A stretch of DNA of 64,000 bases from Fluviicola sp. GTDB taxonomy: Bacteria > Bacteroidota > Bacteroidia > Flavobacteriales_D > Crocinitomicaceae. Under the pieces are notes generated by a model. It made no database searches. It worked only from the letters and a program-made list of their open reading frames with translations, and had not been told where the DNA came from. This document shows positions 51,427 to 60,322 of this stretch, piece after piece; the first letter of the stretch is position 1; each line of letters opens with the position of its first letter. The stretch is taken from positions 1 to 64,000 of the forward strand of contig JAIRJW010000047.1 of the NCBI GenBank assembly GCA_031260455.1, written 5' to 3'. The position numbers and the translations under genes were made by a program.

Positions 51427-51870
51427 TTAACCACGTAATTTGTCCAGTAGATCACTCAATGCTTCAGCTTCAGTTTCTGTCAGATTTCCTGCAAAATCCA
51501 GTTTCGACTGATCATCCTCATCGATCTGCTTCAACGCGTTCAATCCCGCTTCAGTAATAGAAACGTAAACCACTCTGCGATCTGATTCACAACGCACACG
51601 TTCCATCAACCCCTTGTCGATTAACTTATCCATTAATCGCGTAGTATTCGGAGATTTTTCAACCATCCGACTTTTTACGGCATTTACACTGATTACATCC
51701 TGAGCTCCCCGCAGAATTCTCAGAATGTTGAATTGCGGCATAGACAAATCAAACTTCGCCATGTAGGAATTTTGGATATTTCCCAGGCAATTTGCAGTAT
51801 AACGAAGATTTACTACAGCTTTATGCTTTGAGTTTCTGAATTTTGATTGAATGACTTGGCCTATTTCCAT
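51427..51870 (-). CDS. MarR-family transcriptional regulator
   Basis: 147 residues. The winged HTH spans about 35-110: MAKFDLSMPQFNILRILRGA, VNAVKSRMVEKSPNTTRLMD and the wing CESDRRVVYVSITEAGLNAL (DRR at the wing tip is characteristic). N- and C-terminal helices form the dimer. It is cytoplasmic and probably a repressor responding to small aromatic or oxidising ligands. Its promoter holds a palindromic operator between the -33 and -7 elements, so it most likely represses itself. No divergent target gene adjoins it. Confidence 0.93.
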   Translation of the reverse strand: MEIGQVIQSKFRNSKHKAVVNLRYTANCLGNIQNSYMAKFDLSMPQFNILRILRGAQDVISVNAVKSRMVEKSPNTTRLMDKLIDKGLMERVRCESDRRVVYVSITEAGLNALKQIDEDDQSKLDFAGNLTETEAEALSDLLDKLRG

Positions 51871-51874
51871 ACTA

Positions 51875-51904
51875 CAAAATTAATTACCGTGGTAATATTT
51901 ACAA
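51875..51904 (-). promoter_or_regulatory. Consensus promoter with MarR operator in the spacer
   Basis: Minus strand TTG (51904-51902), exactly 19 bases, TAATTTTG (51882-51875), four bases, ATG. The spacer contains the dyad ATTACCGTGGTAAT (51883-51896, arms perfect). A repressor bound there would block RNA polymerase, indicating autoregulation. Confidence 0.75.
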
Positions 51905-52205
51905 TTCTTCAAAGTTAATTTTTCTTATTTAATTTCATATTCTGTATGAGGAAAATTTACATCCTTTGATCTTTTGCACTTCTCAAAAAGTTGAGACAAG
52001 TGGTTTATAGAATTTGATTTTGATCATAAAAAAAGAAAATAAAGCTTTTGAAGACGAGGTATAATCTATGCAAATCCTTGAAATCATCTCTGTTTTTTTT
52101 AAGAAAATGATCTTTATACATTTACACATAGTTAATTTTAATCTCTAAAATGATAGACGGTGAAAAGATTGGTTGAAAAGTTTTTAAGTTAAAAGCTTAC
52201 TATAA
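51905..52205. other. Gene-free gap upstream of MarR and downstream of beta-mannosidase
   Basis: Very AT-rich, about 300 bases, no coding frame of note on either strand. No clear terminator for the beta-mannosidase gene was found here. Confidence 0.4.
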
Positions 52206-54683
52206 TTAATGATAATACCAAATAAAGTCTTCCGGGCTCAATTCTCCTTCAAACGAAAATTCAAAATAGTGCTTCCCCGGTAAAAGGTGAATGAAATTTT
52301 GCTCCATCAAAACCTTTCCCTCTTTTGACGTAAACCAGAAATCCAATAGAATTGTCTCATTTTCTACTGTAAACACTCCTTTTCCGTATTTGAGATCCAG
52401 TGATTCAATCTCCACCTTTGGCTCCACCCCGATGAACGGTTTTGCCGGGAAAAGCTGATGTACAAATAAATGTTCACTGATTTTCCCTTTTTCGTCATTC
52501 CATTTGAAGCATACAGCAAAATCATCTCCCTGGTAAAACTGCAATTCCTTTGAAAAAAGTTCCGTAGCATGTGGATAGGCCAGTGCCTGGTGACATTTCA
52601 GTGTATCCAATATCCTTCCCTGCAAATCATAAACAGTTGCTTCAATTTCACATAAATACCCGTTCGGGATATCGGAAATCAGCATATATTTTTCTTTCCC
52701 GATTGTGTCGGTCTTTTCTGCAATGGTTACATCTTTGAAATCATTTTTTGCCTGGTATTGCAAAGCTTTCCATCTTCCAAAATAATCCATACTACTCCAG
52801 GTCGGAGCAGGCCAGCAATCATTGAACTGCCAATAAAGTGTTCCGGTACAACGCGGAAAAGCAGTCCGATGAGCCACAATGGCGATTCCCACCGCTTTCG
52901 CCTGTGTGAGCTGTGACAAATACACAAACCTCTCAAAATTATCGGCTTTTCCGTAGAGCAAATCGGAATGCCTGGAAATCATACTGTTTCCAACGTAACT
53001 TTTTTGGCGACTTTTCATCACCGGGCTATCCAGTTTCCAGTCGGCAGGTTTGATATATGGAGCCAGTGTTGCCAGTTCCGGAAAGGATTGAAAGCCGTAT
53101 TCCGCGTTAAAGCGCCCGGATTTCCGTCCAAAATCCTCAATCGGATCTTTTCCATGCCAGACTCCCCAATAGTGCTGCGTTCCATGATTATAGAATTCGT
53201 CATTCCCCCAGTTACTCAGCGGCGAAGTATGCTCATACGGCAGGTCCGTGAACTGCTTCACTGTTTGAGGGATTAATTCTCTGAATAATTTCTGATAATA
53301 GGATTCGATCCATTTTTCGTCTCTTTTCGACAGGTTGTAAGTTGTTTGAAAACCCCAGTTTTTCCAAGCTACATCCACTTCGTTATTTCCATTGAACAAA
53401 GTCAGCGAAGCATGTGAAGCCAGTCTCGGAATCTGTTGAGAAATTTCATTTTTCACATTTGCCAAGAATTCGTCCGTTCCTGGATACATAGCACAGGCAA
53501 ACATAAAATCCTGCCACACCATCAAACCGCCTTCATCACAAGCTTCCAGGAATGATTCACGCGGATAAAATCCACCACCCCAGATACGAACCATATTAAA
53601 ATTGCATTTCAGCATCGTTTTTACAGCCAGTTTCAATTTTTCATCCGTAATCCGTGATGGAAAAATATCGTCAGGGATATAATCGGCACCTTTACAGAAA
53701 ATGATCCGGTTATTTACTTTTAGCTTGAATGAAGTTCCCCATTGATCTTTTTCCTGAATTAACTCGACTTTTTTCACTCCGAAACGCACATCTTTTTCAA
53801 GAATCACTTCTCCCTGTTCATTTTTCAAAATCCAGTGATCGCAGTACAAAAATGCTTCTCCCTGTCCTCTCGGCCACCAAAAGATTGGGTTTTGAATCGT
53901 TTCGATACGTTTCAAGATCTTATTTTCACTTTTCAGGGTTCGTATGCCGAATAAAGTGCTTTCCCAAGTGAATAATTCCCGGCTTTCCCGGGCCAGAACA
54001 ATTGAAAATTCATTCGTTGTTGCGCCTGCTGAGACATCCAGGGTTCTGGAATAATCGGCAAGAGCGCGATTGCTGCCATAAATATCCAGCTTTACCGGTT
54101 CCCAGAATCCCATCGTTAAGATTCTCAGGGACCAGTCCCAACCGAACTGGTATTGTGGTTTACGGCAGTACGGAGCTACTTTGATCTTCCCTACATCGTT
54201 CGGTGCGGGAAGTGTCACGCCAACTTTGACCATTCGCGGTTTCTGGTACATTACCGGAGGAGTAAAAATGACTCGTACTCTATTAACTCCAGTGTGCACC
54301 CTGTCTTTTACATCAAAATGATAATGAACAAAAGCATTATCTGTCTCCGCCATGAGTTTTCCGTTTAAAAAGACCGAAGCATACGTATCGACTGAAGGAA
54401 AATCCAAGTCTACAAATTGTTTCAGATCTTCTTCACTCAATGAAAACTCGGATTCCAGAATCCATTGATAATTTTCAACCCAGCCAAATTTCTCTTCATT
54501 TACGTCTACAAAAGGATCCGGAAGTTCTTTCACAGCCATCAGCGCTTCCTGAACAGACCCCTTTTCACCAAAAGGAATCCACGCTTTAGAAACAGGATGT
54601 TGCACTTTCCAGGACAAATTCATCTGACCAAATACAATATTTGTCAAAAAAAACAAGAAGGAAAGCGAAGCAATTTTCACCAT
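52206..54683 (-). CDS. Exported beta-mannosidase (glycoside hydrolase family 2)
   Basis: 825 residues. A signal peptide (MVKIASLSFLFFLTNIVFGQ) sends it to the periplasm. N-terminal jelly-roll (to ~180) and Ig-like domains lead to the TIM barrel (about 310-600). Acid/base E435 lies in NGNNEV and the likely nucleophile E528 in NAEYGFQSF, both as in GH2 beta-mannosidases; YGANRALADY-like and QDFMFACAMYPGTDEF segments also match. It removes terminal beta-1,4-mannose, including the mannose next to the chitobiose core of N-glycans. It overlaps the glycosylasparaginase gene by 7 bases. Confidence 0.93.
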   Translation of the reverse strand: MVKIASLSFLFFLTNIVFGQMNLSWKVQHPVSKAWIPFGEKGSVQEALMAVKELPDPFVDVNEEKFGWVENYQWILESEFSLSEEDLKQFVDLDFPSVDTYASVFLNGKLMAETDNAFVHYHFDVKDRVHTGVNRVRVIFTPPVMYQKPRMVKVGVTLPAPNDVGKIKVAPYCRKPQYQFGWDWSLRILTMGFWEPVKLDIYGSNRALADYSRTLDVSAGATTNEFSIVLARESRELFTWESTLFGIRTLKSENKILKRIETIQNPIFWWPRGQGEAFLYCDHWILKNEQGEVILEKDVRFGVKKVELIQEKDQWGTSFKLKVNNRIIFCKGADYIPDDIFPSRITDEKLKLAVKTMLKCNFNMVRIWGGGFYPRESFLEACDEGGLMVWQDFMFACAMYPGTDEFLANVKNEISQQIPRLASHASLTLFNGNNEVDVAWKNWGFQTTYNLSKRDEKWIESYYQKLFRELIPQTVKQFTDLPYEHTSPLSNWGNDEFYNHGTQHYWGVWHGKDPIEDFGRKSGRFNAEYGFQSFPELATLAPYIKPADWKLDSPVMKSRQKSYVGNSMISRHSDLLYGKADNFERFVYLSQLTQAKAVGIAIVAHRTAFPRCTGTLYWQFNDCWPAPTWSSMDYFGRWKALQYQAKNDFKDVTIAEKTDTIGKEKYMLISDIPNGYLCEIEATVYDLQGRILDTLKCHQALAYPHATELFSKELQFYQGDDFAVCFKWNDEKGKISEHLFVHQLFPAKPFIGVEPKVEIESLDLKYGKGVFTVENETILLDFWFTSKEGKVLMEQNFIHLLPGKHYFEFSFEGELSPEDFIWYYH

Positions 54684-55675
54684 TTTCTATCAAAAAGTGT
54701 ATCAACTAACACATCCTGATTTTTGGTTTTCAGTGCGTAATTAAATCCATTAAAAACGGAATATCCACCTACCTCTCCCTTGGTATTAATTGCAATAAAA
54801 GCACATTGCAATCCACTCATATCCTTATGCTTGCGAATCAAACGTTCAACTGTTTCTTTACATGCCTGCTCCGGGCTTTTTCCTTGTCTCATCAACTCTA
54901 CTACCGTGTGCGAACCGGCAATACGGATAATGGACTCACCCAAACCGGTAGCCACTGCTCCACCCACTTCCTGATCGATGAACAATCCGGAACCAATGAT
55001 CGGAGAATCTCCCAAACGTCCCGGTAATTTATAGGCCCAACCCGAAGTCGTACACGCACCACTGATTCGTCCCTGATCATCAATTGCCAGTAAGCCGATC
55101 GTATCGTGATTTTCGTGATTAATTTCCGGTTTTTTGGCAATTGCTGCTTGCTCCTTTTTCCATTTCTCCCACTCTTTTTTGACTTCCGGAAGCGGTGTTT
55201 TAATGGTTTCAAACTTATTTTTTAATGCATATTGCTTTGCACCTGCGCCAACCAGCATTATGTGTGGCGTGTTTTGCATGATATGTTTTGCCACAGAAAC
55301 AGGATGGGCAATTCCTTCCAGGAATCCCACCGAACCGCAATTGGAATTCCAATCCATGATGCAGGCATCCAGGGTTACATGCCCTTCACGATCTGGCATT
55401 CCGCCAATCCCCACACTTCTGTTTGTGATATCGCTTTCTGTATGTCTTGCCCCGGCTTCCACTGCTTCCAGGGAGGATTTTCCTTCTTCCATCAATTTCC
55501 AGCCTGCACGATTGGCTTCCTGCCCATGACTCCAAGTCGAAATCATTTTCGCTTCTCCGTCGTAACTGGGAAAAAGAGGATCTGAAATCATGTCTTCGTC
55601 AGCAGCCAAAGCCGGTTTTACGATCGATGCAACCAATCCGACCGCACTTAATTTCACAAATGATCTACGTTTCAT
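54677..55675 (-). CDS. N4-(beta-N-acetylglucosaminyl)-L-asparaginase (glycosylasparaginase), exported
   Basis: 332 residues of the Ntn-hydrolase family. The precursor is cut before T192 in NHDTIGLLAID, making Thr the nucleophile; substrate-binding GRLGDSPIIGSGLFID and ATGLGESIIR follow. The N-terminus MKRRSFVKLSAVGLVASIVK has an RRxFxK twin-arginine-like motif, so export may use Tat. The enzyme cleaves the GlcNAc-Asn bond of N-glycans and is known as a secreted enzyme in Elizabethkingia. Its 7-base overlap with the beta-mannosidase gene points to a joint role in stripping glycan cores from glycopeptides. Confidence 0.93.
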   Translation of the reverse strand: MKRRSFVKLSAVGLVASIVKPALAADEDMISDPLFPSYDGEAKMISTWSHGQEANRAGWKLMEEGKSSLEAVEAGARHTESDITNRSVGIGGMPDREGHVTLDACIMDWNSNCGSVGFLEGIAHPVSVAKHIMQNTPHIMLVGAGAKQYALKNKFETIKTPLPEVKKEWEKWKKEQAAIAKKPEINHENHDTIGLLAIDDQGRISGACTTSGWAYKLPGRLGDSPIIGSGLFIDQEVGGAVATGLGESIIRIAGSHTVVELMRQGKSPEQACKETVERLIRKHKDMSGLQCAFIAINTKGEVGGYSVFNGFNYALKTKNQDVLVDTLFDRKW

Positions 55676-55678
55676 TTT

Positions 55679-56743
55679 TTAGTTATTAGCGATTTCGGAG
55701 GCCAGCCATTTCTGAAATTCAGTGGCGTATTTTGCATGATCTGCGTAATTTTTTGCAAAATTGTGCAATCCATCATAGTTTGGCTGGGCACACATGTACA
55801 AATAATCGTTGTTATCCGGATTCAAAACAGCTTCGACCACTGCTGTCGGCGGCATGGAAATCGGTCCCGGAGGTAAACCGTCATATAAATAAGTATTATA
55901 TGGACAGTCTTTATTGCGGTGTTCGTATGTCAGGCGCTGCACTCCTTTCAACTGGTCTCCCCAGCAGAATTTGAATGTCGGATCTGATTGCAATTTCATT
56001 CCGGTATTCAGACGATTCAGATATAAACGTGCAATAATCGGCCATTCAGAAGCATTTTTCGATTGTTCTCCGTAGACAATCGAAGCCAATGTCACTGCTT
56101 GTGATGGTGATTTCAAACCGATTGCTTTCAATTTTGCCATACGATCTTCTGTCCAGTAATTTTTGAATTCTTTCGCCATGCGATCCAGGAATGCTTCTTT
56201 ACTTGTATCGTAAAACATCCTGTAGGTATTCGGCATAAACAAAGCCGGAATCTGTTCAATGGTAAAACCATATTTATTTAATGTTTCCGGGCTGGTAATA
56301 TAATTCTCCAATTCCGTACTGTCAACCATGATACATGAGGCTACTTTCACACATAAATCATGGATTGTTTTACAGTTGTTAAAGGTCACCGAAATCTCAA
56401 TTTCAGCATTTCCGTTTCCGGAACTGTTCAACGTTAATCCATTAAGCAGGGTTCTGTAATTGGTCTCCGGTTGAATCTCGTACATTCCCGAGCCGATTTT
56501 GGTATTTGTCAGCTTTTTGTACTCTGCCAAAGACAGAAACGCATCTACATCGTCCACTATTCCTGCAGTTTTAAATGTCTTTGCAATTTCCTTCATGCTC
56601 TTGTGGTTGTCTACAGCAATGCGGATTGCCTTTGAGTTTACTGTAGACGTTCTGCCATTGAAAAACGCTCCGATATGCTTCCATCCTACTACAATACCTA
56701 CGATCACCAAAATCCCAACAACAATTAATCCTTTTTTAAACAT
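55679..56743 (-). CDS. mltG: Endolytic transglycosylase MltG
   Basis: 354 residues. A single N-terminal membrane helix (LIVVGILVIVGIVVGWK) anchors a periplasmic YceG-like domain with a LysM-like part (about 30-110) and the catalytic part with E226 in LASIVYGEQSKNASEW, followed by YLNRLNTGMKLQSDPTFKFC and PPGPISMPPTAVVEAVLNP. MltG cuts nascent peptidoglycan strands and sets chain length. It lies 3 bases from the glycosylasparaginase start and 19 bases inside the acetyltransferase gene. Confidence 0.95.
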   Translation of the reverse strand: MFKKGLIVVGILVIVGIVVGWKHIGAFFNGRTSTVNSKAIRIAVDNHKSMKEIAKTFKTAGIVDDVDAFLSLAEYKKLTNTKIGSGMYEIQPETNYRTLLNGLTLNSSGNGNAEIEISVTFNNCKTIHDLCVKVASCIMVDSTELENYITSPETLNKYGFTIEQIPALFMPNTYRMFYDTSKEAFLDRMAKEFKNYWTEDRMAKLKAIGLKSPSQAVTLASIVYGEQSKNASEWPIIARLYLNRLNTGMKLQSDPTFKFCWGDQLKGVQRLTYEHRNKDCPYNTYLYDGLPPGPISMPPTAVVEAVLNPDNNDYLYMCAQPNYDGLHNFAKNYADHAKYATEFQKWLASEIANN

Positions 56744-57252
56744 TTCTGATACAAAATTTCATCCAACCAAATACCTTTTTCCAGATACCATTCTTTTCTT
56801 ATTCCTATTCGCTCAAAGCCCGCCTTCTCGAACAATCCAATGCTTGCCAGATTGTCACTGTGAATCAAACAATGCAGATTGTGTAAAGCTAAAATTTGCA
56901 TCGCATATTTTTCTAATAACGTCAGTGCTTCAAAAGCAAATCCGTGATTTTTATTGTCTTCATCCGCTATCAGGATTCCAATGGCAGCACGAAGATGCTT
57001 GAAATCAACCTGGTACAGATCAACTGCTCCAATCGGTTCTTTTGTACTAACCAGACAAATCATTAGTCTCAATTGCCCATGTGTACGAATATGCTGCGCC
57101 TGGTCAATATATTCCAGAATCGAAGAAAAAGAAAAAGGAACTTCTGTTCCTGTAATCTTCCAGTGCTTCGGATTGTTTTCCCAAAGCATCAGTTTTGTTG
57201 CGTCTTCTTTCTCAACAGCACGCAAGAAGACAGACTTCCCGATCAAACTCAT
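56725..57252 (-). CDS. GNAT-family N-acetyltransferase (RimJ/RimL-like)
   Basis: 175 residues. RimJ/L-type GNAT features are MSLIGKSVFLRAVEKEDATK at the start, GAVDLYQVDFKHLRAAIGIL and NHGFAFEALTLLEKYAMQIL (acetyl-CoA loop region) with ASIGLFEKAGFERIGIRKEW near the end. The acceptor is unknown: ribosomal protein termini, antibiotics or nucleotide sugars are possible. First gene of the mltG-asparaginase-mannosidase run, overlapping mltG by 19 bases. Confidence 0.9.
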   Translation of the reverse strand: MSLIGKSVFLRAVEKEDATKLMLWENNPKHWKITGTEVPFSFSSILEYIDQAQHIRTHGQLRLMICLVSTKEPIGAVDLYQVDFKHLRAAIGILIADEDNKNHGFAFEALTLLEKYAMQILALHNLHCLIHSDNLASIGLFEKAGFERIGIRKEWYLEKGIWLDEILYQKCLKKD

Positions 57253-57284
57253 GATTTTTATCTTTACAACTTTTGAAAAGCGTT

Positions 57285-57292
57285 CAAATGTA
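57285..57292 (-). promoter_or_regulatory. Candidate -7 element of the GNAT-mltG-asparaginase-mannosidase operon
   Basis: Minus strand TACATTTG (TAnnTTTG), 32 bases before the GNAT start codon. Confidence 0.4.
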
Positions 57293-57373
57293 AGTTAAAA
57301 TCGGTTTACTGGCAGGGAGTTCAATCTGAATTCTTTCAACAAAATATTAAGATTTTCAATCCTAAGGTCAAAT

Positions 57374-57401
57374 CGTAATGTTGCGAATTCGCAATATTAC
57401 G
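57374..57401. repeat. Dispersed palindromic motif, copy 4 (28-bp inverted repeat)
   Basis: CGTAATGTTGCGAA joined directly to TTCGCAATATTACG; the 14-base arms are complementary except for one position. It contains GCAATATTACG as in copies 1 and 2, and lies in the 197-base gap between the GNAT gene and the gene at 57450. Confidence 0.6.
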
Positions 57402-57449
57402 ATAAACTTCAAGTTTAGCATCATATAAAACATCATAATATTCTGATAA

Positions 57450-57944
57450 TCAAATATTATTATTTAAAAAATAAATCCAATTCAAAATATCTTTTACTGA
57501 ATAATCTGGTATTCCAGTATAAACTTCCGGTAGATTCAATCCGTGTACCCGATTGATTCGGTCATTTGATTTCAGCAAGGTCAGCAAATCCGCCAACTGG
57601 TTCGCATGTGCATCTAATCGCAAAACTTCACGAATCGGGTGCAGACAAGTAATTCCGTCAATTGCACGCTCGTATTTTGAGAAAACACGGGTCAGCTCAC
57701 CGCTTGTTAATTCGGCAGAGAATTCAACCAAAACGAGTGGAATTTTGGAACGTTTGGCTCTTTTTACCATTGAAACGACCTGGAGATACTCGGATTTTCG
57801 GTATGTCAGGCTGAAATACTCCTTCCCCAGCGAAATCCCAATATGAGGTGGGATTTTATCTGCATTCCAGATCCAAAGAGCCTTTTTTTGAGTCAATTGT
57901 TCCGGAAAACCCTCCCGGATCGATTCAAAATGAAATTCAGACAT
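57450..57944 (-). CDS. Conserved-type hypothetical protein downstream of dapF
   Basis: 164 residues, cytoplasmic by lack of signal peptide or helix. The sequence is mixed alpha/beta (LTQKKALWIWNADKIPPHIG, VKRAKRSKIPLVLVEFSAEL, AIDGITCLHPIREVLRLDAH) and no catalytic motif is plain. It shares an 8-base overlap with dapF, so it is translated with it; a link to lysine or cell-wall precursor synthesis is possible but unsupported. I do not recognise the family. Confidence 0.7.
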   Translation of the reverse strand: MSEFHFESIREGFPEQLTQKKALWIWNADKIPPHIGISLGKEYFSLTYRKSEYLQVVSMVKRAKRSKIPLVLVEFSAELTSGELTRVFSKYERAIDGITCLHPIREVLRLDAHANQLADLLTLLKSNDRINRVHGLNLPEVYTGIPDYSVKDILNWIYFLNNNI

Positions 57945-58716
57945 TCAAATTTCCTTTAAATACGGAAACTGCAGGACCAATTAGCCAGACATCGCTGAAT
58001 CCTTTGGAATTCCGAGTAAATTTCACGGAAAGTTCTCCTCCCTGGGATTTGACTTTGTACTCAAACTCTCCTGAAATACCATTCTTTTCTCCAAAAGCCA
58101 AAGCTGCTGCCGTAACGCCGGTTCCACAACTCAGTGTTTCGTCTTCTACCCCACGTTCATACGTCCGAATCTCAAAAGATGCAGCATCCATCTGATGAAC
58201 CACATTCACATTGATTCCTTCCTGTTGATACCTTTCGGAGTAACGAATCTCTTTCCCGTAAGCAACGATATCAAAATCGGAAACATCATCCGCAAAATGA
58301 ATGAAATGTGGAGAACCTGTATTCAGTATATAATCCTCACCAGAAGTACAGATTGATGATACATCATTCATTTTCAGTGAAATCAGGCCATTTGATTTTA
58401 CTGCTTCATGTATGCCGTCAATAGCCATAAATTTGACAGGATTCGTTAAAATACCCAACTCATGAGCAAAAGCAACCGAACAGCGTGCTCCGTTTCCACA
58501 AAAACTCTTGGAGCCGTCGGAATTATAATAGTCCATTTCAAAATCATACCCCTCGGTCGAACTGATCTTAATCAATCCATCTGCACCTATTCCGAAGCGA
58601 CGGTCACATAGTTTTTGAATATCCGAAATTGCCAGCTTATTCCATTCTCCGGAGCGGTTATCAATCATGATAAAATCGTTTCCCGTACCCTGATATTTTA
58701 CGAAATGCAAATTCAT
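57937..58716 (-). CDS. dapF: Diaminopimelate epimerase
   Basis: 259 residues. Both catalytic cysteines are present: C73 in SKSFCGNGARC and C197 in TLSCGTGVTA, within the two-fold symmetric DapF fold. FHKYQGTGNDF-like start (HFVKYQGTGNDFIMIDN) is typical. It interconverts LL- and meso-diaminopimelate for lysine and peptidoglycan. It heads a two-gene unit with the hypothetical gene that overlaps its end, divergent from the Do-type protease. Confidence 0.97.
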   Translation of the reverse strand: MNLHFVKYQGTGNDFIMIDNRSGEWNKLAISDIQKLCDRRFGIGADGLIKISSTEGYDFEMDYYNSDGSKSFCGNGARCSVAFAHELGILTNPVKFMAIDGIHEAVKSNGLISLKMNDVSSICTSGEDYILNTGSPHFIHFADDVSDFDIVAYGKEIRYSERYQQEGINVNVVHQMDAASFEIRTYERGVEDETLSCGTGVTAAALAFGEKNGISGEFEYKVKSQGGELSVKFTRNSKGFSDVWLIGPAVSVFKGNLNV

Positions 58717-58773
58717 ATATCCTTTGCTATAATTGAGTTACAAGCCATTCAGGCTTAACAATCTTTAACAGCG

Positions 58774-58781
58774 CAAATGTA
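58774..58781 (-). promoter_or_regulatory. Candidate -7 element of dapF
   Basis: Minus strand TACATTTG (TAnnTTTG), 57 bases before ATG. Confidence 0.4.
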
Positions 58782-58852
58782 ACAATCATCAGGCGATTAG
58801 CATTATAATTGTGATAATTTTTAACAGAAACAAAACTAATTTTTAGAAGGCC

Positions 58853-60322
58853 ATGAACAACACATTAAAGTATTTGGGGGTCGGATTTATAGGCGGTATG
58901 ATTCCATTCGCTTTTGGATTAATTTTATCCTCTGCTCATGACATTCCTTTGTCCGAGCAAGTAATCGATGGCAATCGGCTTGCTAAAACAGTTTCTTACA
59001 ACGAAATGCCTGTTGAAGGAAGTATTTCATTCGTTGAAGCTTCGGAAAATACCATTAACTCTGTAGTACATGTCACTACAAAAGTTGTCCGGACACAGGT
59101 TCAAAGAGACCCCTTTTATGAATTTTTCTACGGTCCGGGAACTGGCGGAAGAGAATACAAACAATACGGAAGCGGTTCCGGTTCCGGAGTGATCGTTTCA
59201 AGCGACGGTTACATCGTAACAAACAATCACGTGATCCAGGATGCATCCGAGATTGAAGTCATCCTGAACGACAATTCGAAGTACACAGCAACAGTAATCG
59301 GGACAGACCCATCTACAGACATTGCCGTATTGAAGATTGATGCTCCGGGGCTGAAACCGATCGCTATCGGGAACAGCGATGACTTACGTATAGGCGAATG
59401 GGTATTGGCAGTAGGAAACCCATTCAACCTGACATCAACCGTTACAGCGGGAATCGTCAGTGCAAAAGCGCGCAATATTAACCTGCTTTCCGACAGAACC
59501 AGCAACACCAATGTTCCGATAGAATCATTCATCCAGACGGATGCTGCGGTAAACCCGGGGAATTCGGGGGGCGCTTTGGTGAATACAAAAGGAGAATTGG
59601 TCGGAATCAATACGGCAATTGCTTCTCAGACAGGATCTTACTCCGGTTATAGCTTTGCAGTTCCGGTAAACCTGGTAAATAAAGTGATGCGCGATATCAT
59701 CGATTTTGGAATCGTACAGCGTGCTTACTTAGGAGTTCAGATTGCCGACATCAACCAGGAGATCAAAGAGAAAAACAAACTGCCTTCTACCAAAGGTGTA
59801 TTTATCTCAACAGTTACGGAAGACGGCGGAGCTGACAAAGCAGATATCAAAAAAAACTGGGTAATCCTGAAAGTTGGAAGCAAAGAAGTGAATTCAGTAG
59901 CTGCATTGCAGGAAGAAATCGGGAAACGCAGACCTGGTGACAAAGTAAATCTGACTTTACGTACAGAGGATGGTACGGAAGTAGTAAAAGAGATCCTATT
60001 ACGCTCTGCAGATGGAGAAACGGCTTTGAAATCAAAGGAGGAAATGAGCAAAACAACTGCTTTAGGTGGAACTTTTGCAGAATTAACCTCAAAGGAAAAG
60101 AAGGAGTTGAACTTGAGTTTTGGAGTAAAAGTAGTGACCCTGGAGCCTGGTAAATTGAAATCAAGTGGTCTTTCTGAAGGAGATGTGATTACAAAAGTAA
60201 ATCAAACCCAGATCGAATCGGTTGAGCAGCTTACACGAATCCTGAACAGTTCCAAAGGAGGAGTTCTGCTGGAGATTGCTTCCGAAAGCGGTAAAAAGGA
60301 GTATTTAGGTTTCGGGCTTTAA
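58853..60322 (+). CDS. Do/DegP-family serine protease (HtrA type)
   Basis: 489 residues. An N-terminal membrane/signal helix (about 7-28) leads to a periplasmic trypsin-like domain with the catalytic triad H126 (TNNHVI), D156 (STDIAVL) and S238 (NPGNSGGAL). Two PDZ domains follow (about 290-375 and 405-485: VEQLTRILNSSKGGVLLEI). It degrades or refolds misfolded envelope proteins as an oligomer. The linker between protease and first PDZ is normal for the family. It precedes rpoD by 249 bases. Confidence 0.96.
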   Translation: MNNTLKYLGVGFIGGMIPFAFGLILSSAHDIPLSEQVIDGNRLAKTVSYNEMPVEGSISFVEASENTINSVVHVTTKVVRTQVQRDPFYEFFYGPGTGGREYKQYGSGSGSGVIVSSDGYIVTNNHVIQDASEIEVILNDNSKYTATVIGTDPSTDIAVLKIDAPGLKPIAIGNSDDLRIGEWVLAVGNPFNLTSTVTAGIVSAKARNINLLSDRTSNTNVPIESFIQTDAAVNPGNSGGALVNTKGELVGINTAIASQTGSYSGYSFAVPVNLVNKVMRDIIDFGIVQRAYLGVQIADINQEIKEKNKLPSTKGVFISTVTEDGGADKADIKKNWVILKVGSKEVNSVAALQEEIGKRRPGDKVNLTLRTEDGTEVVKEILLRSADGETALKSKEEMSKTTALGGTFAELTSKEKKELNLSFGVKVVTLEPGKLKSSGLSEGDVITKVNQTQIESVEQLTRILNSSKGGVLLEIASESGKKEYLGFGL

